Below, in pieces: positions 1 to 6,298 of a stretch of 14,898 nucleotides of DNA. The stretch spans positions 1 through 14,898 of the forward strand of contig CAZVWW010000053.1 of the NCBI GenBank assembly GCA_964631265.1. Direction: 5' to 3'. Positions within the stretch are counted from its first letter, which is position 1, and each line of letters opens with the position of its first letter. Source of the stretch: CAZVWW01 sp964631265 (GTDB lineage: Bacteria > Thermotogota > Thermotogae > MWEM01). Under the pieces are notes generated by a model. The model ran no database searches and was not told the origin of the DNA. It was given only the letters and a program-made list of their open reading frames with translations. Made by a program: the position numbers and the translations under genes.

Positions 1-1
1 T

Positions 2-2071
2 TCTCCTTACGAGTCGTATCTGCTGGGAAATAAAGTGAGATATGTCCGAGGTCCTGGCGGCGTGGCGGCTGGAACAAATCTCAAGAGTGTAAAAGAGGCA
101 TTAAGCAAAATCGAGGTTGAATACGAGGTCCTTGAACCGCTCCTGGATTTTGAAAAGGCGATGGATGAGGATGCACCGATAATCCATGATGAAAAAGATG
201 CCGAAAATATATACGATGCATCAAAGAATCTGGCTGCTCACTATGATATGAGCCTTGGAGATGTTGATGCAATCATCGACAATTCCGAGGTGAAAATAGA
301 AACAGCCTATTATTATCCCAAAGCACAACAGGTGCCCATGGAAACCCATACCACATACACTTATTATGATGAAAAGGATAGGCTGGTGGTGGTTTCTTCC
401 ACTCAGGTCCCTTTCCACGCCAGACGAATCCTCTCAAAGGTCCTTGAGATTCCCATCCGAAAGATCAGAGTCATCAAACCGAGAATAGGCGGTGGCTTTG
501 GGGCCAAGCAGGGTGTAATCATCGAGGGATACACCGCTTTGGTGACACTCAAGACCGGGAAAGCGGCGATGCTTGTCCTGGACCGGGAAGAATCTTTTAT
601 TAACACCTATACAAGACATGATATGAAGGTTACCGTTCGGATTGGGTCAGACAAAGAGGGAAAGATAAAAGCCATTGACATGCATGCCCTCTCCAACACC
701 GGAGCATATGGCGACCACGCCTTGACGGTGGCAATGGTCTGTGGCTCAAAGACCCTTCCGCTTTATAACAAAGTTGACGGGGTGCGGTTTACATCCGATA
801 TCGTCTATACCAATCTGCCAACTGCCGGAGCATACCGGGGCTATGGTGCTCCTCAGGGACTGCTTGCCCTTGACGGTGCACTGGACGAGTTGGCCGCTGA
901 GATTGGAAAAGACCCTTTGGAAATCAAGTCAATCAATACGATACGGGAAGGTGAGACCTCCCCCATCTTCAAGATTATGGGAGAAGGAAGAGAAGGGGTC
1001 GCTCAGATTGCCGGAAGCTGCAAACTCGATGATTGTATTGAAAGAGGCAAGACACTCTTTGAATGGGAAAGAAAATATAACGAGAATAAGAACTCGCTGA
1101 ACAGTCAAAAGGCAAAAGAAACCGGAAAGATAAGAGGCGTGGGTTGCGCGCTGGCAATGCAGGGATCGGGTATCGCAAAGGTGGATATGGCAGCTGCAAC
1201 GATAAAGATGAACGATGACGGTTCGTTCAACCTGCTGGTCGGGGCAACGGATCTTGGCACAGGCAGCGATACAGTGCTTTCACAGATTGCGGCGGAAGAG
1301 CTCGGTGTCCCCCTGGACTATATCCATATCTATTCATCAGACACAGACCGGACACCGTTTGATGTTGGAGCGTATGCCTCCAGTACGACATATGTCTCGG
1401 GCAATGCGGTTTTAAACACGGCCGGAAAAGTGAGAAAGCAGATCCTTGAAAATGCCGCTCTGTTACTTGAACTTGAGGCAGATGATTTATATGTGGAAGC
1501 AGGCGTTGTCAAATCAAAATCAACCGATAAGTCAGTCTCTTATGCGGATCTTTGCACCCGGCTCTTCTACACATTCGAACAGAAGCAGATAGGGGCCACC
1601 GGCTCATATGTGGGTGACGAATCCCCCATCCCGTTCATGGCAACCTTCCAGGAGATAGAAATCGATCTGAAAACCGGCAAGATAATCCCCATTGAGATTA
1701 TCAGCATTGTGGATTGCGGGACAACCATCAATCCCGCCCTTGCCAAAGGACAGATTGAAGGCGCAACCCTCCAGGCTCTCGGGGCCTCCCTGCATGAGGA
1801 ACTGACATTCAACAAAAAAGGCGTTCCCACCAATGCCTCACTTTTCAGATATAAGATTCCGGACCGCGTCAGTTATGGAAAGGTGATTGCAGAAACGGTT
1901 GACAGCTATGAACCTTCAGGCCCCTTCGGGGCGAAGAGTGTATCGGAGATAGGAATAGATACCCCGACTGTCACCATTTTGAATGCAATATACAACGCAA
2001 CGGGCATCCGTTTGAAGAAAGTTCCCGTTTATCCCGAAACACTTTTAAAAGCCATAAAAGAGAGGTTATAG
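2..2071 (+). CDS. Xanthine dehydrogenase/aldehyde oxidase family, molybdenum-binding subunit (5' partial)
   Basis: This is the large Mo-cofactor subunit of a xanthine dehydrogenase-type hydroxylase, which hydroxylates N-heterocycles or aldehydes with water as oxygen donor. The frame is open to the left edge; a GTG at 35 is internal, so roughly 70-80 N-terminal residues are probably missing from a protein usually near 760 aa. Counting from that GTG as residue 1, visible signatures are TQVPFHARRIL (123-133), the Mo-binding loop GGGFGAKQG (152-160), AYRGYGAPQG (266-275), a GATDLGTGSDT loop, and a C-terminal GPFGAKSVSE (629-638), whose Glu638 matches the catalytic glutamate of the family. Arg268 matches the substrate Arg of purine hydroxylases, while the position usually Glu in animal XDH is Gln159. 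No FAD or 2Fe-2S subunit lies downstream, so they should lie upstream. A CN hydrolase starts 46 bp after the stop. Family is certain; substrate is not, with purines most likely by inference. Confidence 0.93.
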   Translation, partial: SPYESYLLGNKVRYVRGPGGVAAGTNLKSVKEALSKIEVEYEVLEPLLDFEKAMDEDAPIIHDEKDAENIYDASKNLAAHYDMSLGDVDAIIDNSEVKIETAYYYPKAQQVPMETHTTYTYYDEKDRLVVVSSTQVPFHARRILSKVLEIPIRKIRVIKPRIGGGFGAKQGVIIEGYTALVTLKTGKAAMLVLDREESFINTYTRHDMKVTVRIGSDKEGKIKAIDMHALSNTGAYGDHALTVAMVCGSKTLPLYNKVDGVRFTSDIVYTNLPTAGAYRGYGAPQGLLALDGALDELAAEIGKDPLEIKSINTIREGETSPIFKIMGEGREGVAQIAGSCKLDDCIERGKTLFEWERKYNENKNSLNSQKAKETGKIRGVGCALAMQGSGIAKVDMAAATIKMNDDGSFNLLVGATDLGTGSDTVLSQIAAEELGVPLDYIHIYSSDTDRTPFDVGAYASSTTYVSGNAVLNTAGKVRKQILENAALLLELEADDLYVEAGVVKSKSTDKSVSYADLCTRLFYTFEQKQIGATGSYVGDESPIPFMATFQEIEIDLKTGKIIPIEIISIVDCGTTINPALAKGQIEGATLQALGASLHEELTFNKKGVPTNASLFRYKIPDRVSYGKVIAETVDSYEPSGPFGAKSVSEIGIDTPTVTILNAIYNATGIRLKKVPVYPETLLKAIKERL

Positions 2072-2117
2072 AAAGAGATGTGTTGATGCAACCAAGACAA
2101 TACCGGGAAGTGATGGC

Positions 2118-2933
2118 ATGAAAAAGACAATTGTTTCGATTCAAACCCGGGGAAATCCTGGAAAAGTTGATGAGAACCTGAAAAAGGCCGGTATGATCAT
2201 GAAGGGGATACCGTTTGACTATGACCTGATTATCTTTCCCGAGCTTTTTGGGACGGGGTATACATGGAATCCTTCCACAAAGTCTGTCATTCAAAAAGAG
2301 CAGGAGACGATTGAAAACTGGTTAAAAGAGATCTCTAAGATGCAGAACTGTGCGGTTATCTCCGGACTGGGGAGAAAAGAAGGCGATGATTTCTTCAACG
2401 CCACAATAAGTATTGAAAATGGGGAGATCATCCATTATTATGATAAAGTGCTCCTCTTCAGAGGTGAGAAAGAGATATTCAAACCGGGGAGTTCATTTGA
2501 CTGTGTGGATTTATCAGGGATCCGGGTCGGTGTCTTTATGTGTTATGAGATCGGCAGCCCTGAGATTGCCAGGATTATGGCCCTTAAAGGCGCACAATTG
2601 TTTGCTGTTCCCTTTGCTTTTGGACGGACAAGATTCAGAAACTACGATACCCTGACAAAGGCAAGGGCGATCGAGAACGGCTGTTTTCTGATGACCTCTT
2701 CAACCCCGGGTGAGCACGAAAATCTCAAGTTTTACGGACACAGCCGCATTATCCACCCCTCAGGCACTATAATGGGCGACGCCCTTGACAAAGAAGGCTG
2801 GACTGCTGCGGAGATAGAGATCAAAGATGTTGATTATTTCCGTTATCAGGAGGATGAGCAATCTTCCGGTTACTGGAAGAACATGGAATGGGCGCTTTTC
2901 CATCAATTCGGTGGATTATGGAAGAAAGAATAA
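2118..2933 (+). CDS. Carbon-nitrogen hydrolase (nitrilase superfamily, omega-amidase-like)
   Basis: A cytosolic amidase of 271 aa, the usual length for single-domain nitrilase-superfamily enzymes, which cleave amides or carbamoyl groups through a Glu-Lys-Cys triad. The triad is intact: Glu42 in IIFPELFGTGY, Lys110 in YYDKVLLF and Cys142 in GVFMCYEIGSPEIAR. The GEKEIFKPG segment (117-125) supplies the usual second glutamate before the FxPG motif, and the C-terminal YGHSRIIHPSGTIM block is also typical. The ATG at 2118 is chosen because no start codon lies in frame just upstream; a weak GGGA-type ribosome site precedes it. The gene sits 46 bp after the molybdoenzyme subunit and overlaps the fumarase alpha gene by 16 bp, so it is probably in one transcript with them. 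Likely substrates are omega-amides or a ring-opened heterocycle; the sequence does not decide. Confidence 0.88.
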   Translation: MKKTIVSIQTRGNPGKVDENLKKAGMIMKGIPFDYDLIIFPELFGTGYTWNPSTKSVIQKEQETIENWLKEISKMQNCAVISGLGRKEGDDFFNATISIENGEIIHYYDKVLLFRGEKEIFKPGSSFDCVDLSGIRVGVFMCYEIGSPEIARIMALKGAQLFAVPFAFGRTRFRNYDTLTKARAIENGCFLMTSSTPGEHENLKFYGHSRIIHPSGTIMGDALDKEGWTAAEIEIKDVDYFRYQEDEQSSGYWKNMEWALFHQFGGLWKKE

Positions 2934-3730
2934 AAGATCGTATCAAGCAGGAGCTGGTCCGGGCAAATACAACCCTCAATCCGGAATGCGAAAAAATCGT
3001 GAGAGATTACAAGGGGCTCTTTTCCGATGTGATACAGGAGAATATCGATGTGGCATCAGAGACGGGTATGCCGTTATGCCAGGATACAGGGGTTGTTGAA
3101 TTCTTCTGTTTCAAAGGGGCGGATTTCCATCTCGCCGGGCCCTTGGAACGGATATTAAGCAGAGCGGTGAAAGAGGTTTATGCAGAAAATCCCTTCAGGC
3201 TCTCAACGGTTTCTGATCCGTTGTTTGAAAGAAAGAACAGAATGGATAATTCGCCACCCATGGTGCATATATTTGAAAAACCCGGCAATACGCTCGAGAT
3301 AAGATATATGTTGAAGGGTGGAGGCAGCGAGAATCTTTCCAGGCTGATGATGATGAAGCCAACCGCCACCCCAGATCAGATAAAAACAAGCGTGATCCAT
3401 CATATAAAAGAACACGGGGCAAAGGCCTGCCCGCCCCTTAAGGTTGGCATTGGAATCGGAGGGGCATCAGAGCAGGCCTTGATACTTTCAAAACTTGCCC
3501 TCACAGAGGAGATGGAAACGCATCATCAGGATAAAAGATACAGAGAACTTGAAACGAGTATATATAAGGGGATTAACGAGCTTGAAATCGGGTTTCAGGG
3601 ACTCGGGGATGGTATCAGTGCTTATAATGTGAGGATCATTGATCTCCCGGTGCATATCGCAACACTGCCGGTTGGAATCTCAGTGGATTGTTATCTCTGC
3701 CGTTCGGGGAGGGTCTCATTTGAACTTTGA
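2918..3730 (+). CDS. Class I fumarate hydratase-type lyase, alpha subunit
   Basis: This 270-aa protein matches the N-terminal half of class I (4Fe-4S) hydro-lyases, which reversibly hydrate fumarate to malate; relatives use L-tartrate or mesaconate. Three cluster cysteines are in the expected contexts: Cys54 in MPLCQDTG, Cys171 in KACPPLKVGIGIGG and Cys258 in PVGISVDCYLC. The family signature KGGGSENLSRLMMMKP lies at 133-148. The ATG at 2918 is preferred over an in-frame ATG at 2888, because the 10 extra residues show no family similarity and a GGTGG lies just upstream. It overlaps the CN hydrolase by 16 bp and the beta subunit by 11 bp, which implies translational coupling. The [4Fe-4S] dehydratase type is oxygen-sensitive and fits an anaerobe. 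Fumarase is the most likely activity; tartrate dehydratase or mesaconase cannot be excluded. Confidence 0.9.
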   Translation: MEERIKDRIKQELVRANTTLNPECEKIVRDYKGLFSDVIQENIDVASETGMPLCQDTGVVEFFCFKGADFHLAGPLERILSRAVKEVYAENPFRLSTVSDPLFERKNRMDNSPPMVHIFEKPGNTLEIRYMLKGGGSENLSRLMMMKPTATPDQIKTSVIHHIKEHGAKACPPLKVGIGIGGASEQALILSKLALTEEMETHHQDKRYRELETSIYKGINELEIGFQGLGDGISAYNVRIIDLPVHIATLPVGISVDCYLCRSGRVSFEL

Positions 3731-4220
3731 CAAACTGGTTCCGGGCAGTGAGATAGCGTATTCCGGCGAACTTCTTGTGATGCGGGATGCCGCTCAAAAA
3801 AGAATTCAACAGTTTTTGAAAGCGGGCAAAGAGATTAACGTTGATTTTGACGGTAAACTGGTGTTTTATGCCGGACCCGCTAAAACACCTACCGGTAGAC
3901 CTATCGGCGCAATCGGTCCAACAACAAGCGAGCGGATGGATGGCTATCTGGAGATGCTCTTTCAGCTTGGGGTAAAGGGGACAATTGGTAAAGGAAGACG
4001 CTCAAAGCAAGCCGGAAGGATGTGCCAAAAGTACAAGGGAGTCTATTTTTTAACGCCGAGTGGATCGGCTGCCGCCCTTTCATTAAGGGTCAAAGAACAT
4101 AGAGTTATCCTCTTTCCGGACCTGCAGAGTGAGGCTGTACGCCTTCTGAGAGTAGAGAAATTCCCGTTAGTTGTCGCTATCGATATTCAGGGGAATGATA
4201 TTTCGCGAATCAATCGGTAA
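3720..4220 (+). CDS. Class I fumarate hydratase-type lyase, beta subunit
   Basis: This is the C-terminal half of the class I fumarase/tartrate dehydratase family, which pairs with the alpha subunit encoded just before it. Signatures counted from the TTG are LVPGSEIAYSGELLVMRDAAQKRI (7-29), YAGPAKTPTGRPIGAIGPTTSERMDGY (50-76), IGKG (89-92) and the C-terminal VEKFPLVVAID. TTG at 3720 is the best start: it follows a GGGGAGGG stretch by about six bases and overlaps the alpha gene by 11 bp. The frame stays open to 3639, but that extension has no family resemblance. The resulting 166 aa is somewhat shorter than typical beta subunits, because the usual N-terminal LxxPLTxEDVxxL segment is missing. 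The stop overlaps a weak hairpin that may end the transcript. Confidence 0.88.
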   Translation: MNFDKLVPGSEIAYSGELLVMRDAAQKRIQQFLKAGKEINVDFDGKLVFYAGPAKTPTGRPIGAIGPTTSERMDGYLEMLFQLGVKGTIGKGRRSKQAGRMCQKYKGVYFLTPSGSAAALSLRVKEHRVILFPDLQSEAVRLLRVEKFPLVVAIDIQGNDISRINR

Positions 4221-4250
4221 TATCTTCCGGTTTATCTTTGTTTTCTTCTC
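4212..4250 (+). terminator. Possible weak intrinsic terminator after the fumarase genes
   Basis: AATCGG (4212-4217) can pair with CCGGTT (4227-4232), giving a 6-bp stem with one G-T wobble and a 9-base loop. A T-rich but interrupted tail follows to about 4250. The stem overlaps the beta-subunit stop codon. It separates the catabolic unit from the next promoter. The stem is short, so this is only a candidate. Confidence 0.3.
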
Positions 4251-4265
4251 CATTTGTTGTATAAT
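4238..4265 (+). promoter_or_regulatory. Candidate sigma70-type promoter for the ion transporter gene
   Basis: A perfect TATAAT lies at 4260-4265 with TTGTTT at 4238-4243, spacer 16 bp. The transporter start lies about 40-50 bp downstream. This is the only gap longer than 46 bp between same-strand genes from 2 to 5584, which supports a new transcription start here. It was read by eye, without scoring. Confidence 0.5.
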
Positions 4266-4312
4266 GGCGATTGGTTTTATCAGTTTATTCCAGGAAATGA
4301 GAGTTGATTAAA

Positions 4313-5584
4313 ATGCATGCCCTAATTGCCTTGATTGTTTTTTGTGTCGTCTACGTCTTTATCATCAATGAAAAGATAAACCGCACGATCATCGCCATCC
4401 TTGGAGCCGTCCTCCTCTTCTTTCTGAACGTATTCGGACATCCCGCTGAAGTCATTGCCACTTATGTTGACTTCAACACCATCTTCCTCCTTGTCGGAAT
4501 GATGATACTGGTCTCAACGATCAAGAAGACCGGCTTTTTTGAAAAACTGGCTTATATGATCCTGAAAAGAGCCAACGGTTCAATGATAAGGGTCTTCTTT
4601 TATCTGAACATAGCAGTGGCGTTTTTTTCCGCCTTTCTGGATAACGTGACAACCCTGCTCATTTTCATTCCAATCACCTTTGCAGTTGTGGATATCGTGA
4701 GTGTCTCACCGGGCTTTTTCGTTCTGAGTGAGATAGTGGCTTCCAACATCGGGGGGACAGCGACATTAATCGGTGATCCGCCCAACATCTTAATCGGAAG
4801 TGCTGCTAAATTGTCTTTTCTGGATTTCCTCAAGAACACCGGTCTTATCTCCATCGTCACGTTATTGATTGTAATCGCAGTCATTTATCTGTTGAACCAA
4901 AAAAAGCTGAAGAAAAAATTCGACCCCGGTATCTTCCATGACACTGACACCTATGACCCAAAGAAATTGAGGAAGGCGCGTTTACTCCTCATGATAACGA
5001 TAGCCCTTTTTATCGGGCAGGAGTTTCTTCATGTCGGAAATTCAATTATCGCTTTGGGAATGGGATTTGCCTCCGTCCTTGTTCTTGATCCGAAAGGGCT
5101 GGATACTCATTTGAAGGATGTTGAATGGGAGACGATCTTCTTCTTTATTGGCCTCTTTCTTCTAACAGGGGCCTTGGAGGAAACAGGTGTGCTGAACAGG
5201 CTCGCTGATTTTCTTGAGCTGAATTTCGGTGGCTCTTTGATTCTCTTCCTCCCGGTACTCTTTGCGGTCTCTTTTATCTTCAGCGGGTTTGTGGATAACA
5301 TCCCGTTTACCGCTACGATGATACCGGTTATCAAACACCTTCCCAACCTGAACCCATCTGTTTTCTCCGATCTGCATCCGGTCTGGTGGACGCTTTCACT
5401 CGGGGTCTGCTTCGGTGGAAATCTGACGCCAATCGGCGCATCAGCAAATGTTGTGGCGCTCAGCATGTTGAAAAAATACAAGGGAAAGGACATCAGCTAC
5501 GGTCAGTTCATGCGTTTTGCCCTTTTACCCTCGGCGATCAGTTTTGGAACGGCACTCGTCTATATCTTTCTCAGATACGTTTAG
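4313..5584 (+). CDS. ArsB/NhaD/SLC13-type ion transporter (permease)
   Basis: This is a polytopic inner-membrane protein of 423 aa, almost entirely hydrophobic helices, of the ion-transporter superfamily that includes ArsB, NhaD and citrate/dicarboxylate carriers. Two internally related halves are visible, counted from ATG 4313. The first has FLDNVTTLLIF near 108 and SNIGGTATLIGDPPN near 145-158. The second has FVDNIPFTATMIP near 326-338 and FGGNLTPIGASANV near 367-380. A charged cytoplasmic-type loop (about 196-222) separates them. ATG at 4313 has GAG nine bases upstream; a TTG at 4304 in the same frame has AGGA nine bases upstream and is a real alternative. Substrate is unknown: no ars genes are nearby, and the adjacent fumarase would also suit a dicarboxylate or Na+/H+ carrier. 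Its stop overlaps the stop of the opposing ferritin-like gene. Confidence 0.88.
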   Translation: MHALIALIVFCVVYVFIINEKINRTIIAILGAVLLFFLNVFGHPAEVIATYVDFNTIFLLVGMMILVSTIKKTGFFEKLAYMILKRANGSMIRVFFYLNIAVAFFSAFLDNVTTLLIFIPITFAVVDIVSVSPGFFVLSEIVASNIGGTATLIGDPPNILIGSAAKLSFLDFLKNTGLISIVTLLIVIAVIYLLNQKKLKKKFDPGIFHDTDTYDPKKLRKARLLLMITIALFIGQEFLHVGNSIIALGMGFASVLVLDPKGLDTHLKDVEWETIFFFIGLFLLTGALEETGVLNRLADFLELNFGGSLILFLPVLFAVSFIFSGFVDNIPFTATMIPVIKHLPNLNPSVFSDLHPVWWTLSLGVCFGGNLTPIGASANVVALSMLKKYKGKDISYGQFMRFALLPSAISFGTALVYIFLRYV

Positions 5585-6084
5585 AAAAGGGGTTCAAAGC
5601 CCATCTCGTCCCAGTATTTTTTCATTCTTTTGTCATAGAGTTCCATAATCATGTCTCTGTGACCCTTTTCCCACTCGGCGAGATGATTGAGAACGTATTT
5701 TTCACCCTCGTTCTCTGCCTTTTCAGCGCTTTTGGCGTAAAATTCCATAAAATCGTGCTCGATCAAATACGCCATTCTCATAATGGACATATCCGACGCG
5801 AGTTCGGCGGTTCGGCCGGCGGGCAGTTCCGTTTCCTCCCGGGATTTGTAATAATCCTCTTCGCTGCCTTCTAAAACATCCTCACGTTTGATCTCTTTTC
5901 CGTCTTCTGTTTTTTCGATAAGAGAGCTGATATAGTTCACATGCTCTCCCTCCATCTCGGCAAGGAATTTGAAGAGTTCTTTGACTGTTGGGTCTTTGAC
6001 GTTTTCAATCTGTCCCTTATAAAAAGATCGGCCCTCTTTTTCTCTGGCCAGTGCATAAGTCAGGATCCCAAGAATCTTTGACAT
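5581..6084 (-). CDS. Ferritin-like diiron protein (rubrerythrin-related, COG1633-type)
   Basis: This 167-aa, all-helical protein has a complete diiron ligand pattern: Glu15 in AREKEGRSFY, Glu45 and His48 in EMEGEHVNYI, Glu109 in YLIEHDFMEFY, and Glu139 and His142 in HLAEWEKGHRDMI. The spacing (Glu plus seven to Tyr; ExxH twice) repeats between the two halves, as expected for a four-helix bundle with an internal duplication. The C-terminal rubredoxin Cys4 domain of classical rubrerythrin is absent. Such proteins in anaerobes are linked to peroxide or iron handling; that role is inference here. The ATG is preceded at five bases by GGGGGAG on the minus strand, and an extended -10 promoter lies about 50 bp upstream. 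The stop (TTA on the plus strand, 5581-5583) overlaps the transporter's TAG (5582-5584). Confidence 0.87.
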   Translation of the reverse strand: MSKILGILTYALAREKEGRSFYKGQIENVKDPTVKELFKFLAEMEGEHVNYISSLIEKTEDGKEIKREDVLEGSEEDYYKSREETELPAGRTAELASDMSIMRMAYLIEHDFMEFYAKSAEKAENEGEKYVLNHLAEWEKGHRDMIMELYDKRMKKYWDEMGFEPLF

Positions 6085-6134
6085 AGTGTCTCCCCCTTGA
6101 TTAAAGAAGTTGTTGAAGCTGAATGGTTCAATTA

Positions 6135-6143
6135 ATTATATCA
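6135..6143 (-). promoter_or_regulatory. Extended -10 promoter for the ferritin-like gene
   Basis: Read on the minus strand, this is TGATATAAT, a perfect TGn-TATAAT extended -10 element. The region a normal spacer upstream matches TTGACA poorly, which is usual for extended -10 promoters. It sits about 50 bp before the minus-strand ATG. Confidence 0.55.
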
Positions 6144-6191
6144 TGTTTAGGTATACTAATGAATGAGCAACTTTTCCGGAGGGAACGGCGG

Positions 6192-6221
6192 ATGAGATAT
6201 AATCTCAATCGACGATTATAA
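6192..6221 (+). CDS. Possible 9-codon leader ORF upstream of metG (MRYNLNRRL)
   Basis: An ATG at 6192 follows GGAGGG (6178-6183) by eight bases and opens nine codons ending in TAA. The Shine-Dalgarno match is as good as that of metG itself. The ORF would only be transcribed from a promoter upstream of the extended -10 at 6246-6254, for example a weak TATACT at 6152-6157. There is no tract of methionine codons, so classical attenuation is not indicated. It may be chance. Confidence 0.2.
   Translation: MRYNLNRRL
6193..6207. promoter_or_regulatory. 15-bp palindrome between divergent promoters (operator candidate)
   Basis: TGAGATATAATCTCA has perfect 6-bp arms around an ATA centre. It lies between the two divergent extended -10 elements, where a repressor or activator dimer could act on either gene. 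No family of regulator is recognised from the sequence, and no regulator gene is adjacent. Confidence 0.35.
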
Positions 6222-6245
6222 GCTTAATAGACGATAGGAGAAATA

Positions 6246-6254
6246 TGTTATAAT
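6246..6254 (+). promoter_or_regulatory. Extended -10 promoter for metG
   Basis: TGTTATAAT is a perfect TGn-TATAAT extended -10 element, 44 bp before the metG ATG. No convincing TTGACA box is present at the usual distance. The expected leader is short and A-rich, with the ribosome site GGAGGG at 6288-6293. Confidence 0.6.
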
Positions 6255-6298
6255 ACGGTGATAAAAAAACAAAAACAAGAAAGGTTTGGAGGGCTTTG

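Noticed and set aside
4313..5584. Arsenite efflux pump as a specific call
   Set aside because: The superfamily motifs are shared by Na+/H+, citrate and other carriers, and there is no arsR, arsC or arsA nearby.
5386..5874. A 162-codon plus-strand frame running across the transporter end and the ferritin-like gene
   Set aside because: It overlaps two genes with clear family motifs, and its translation is a shadow with no recognisable domain.
5581..6084. Classical rubrerythrin
   Set aside because: The four-cysteine rubredoxin domain is absent; only the diiron helical bundle is present.
6198..6203. TATAAT inside the palindrome as a metG promoter
   Set aside because: It has no TGn extension or -35 match, and the element at 6246-6254 is better and closer to metG.
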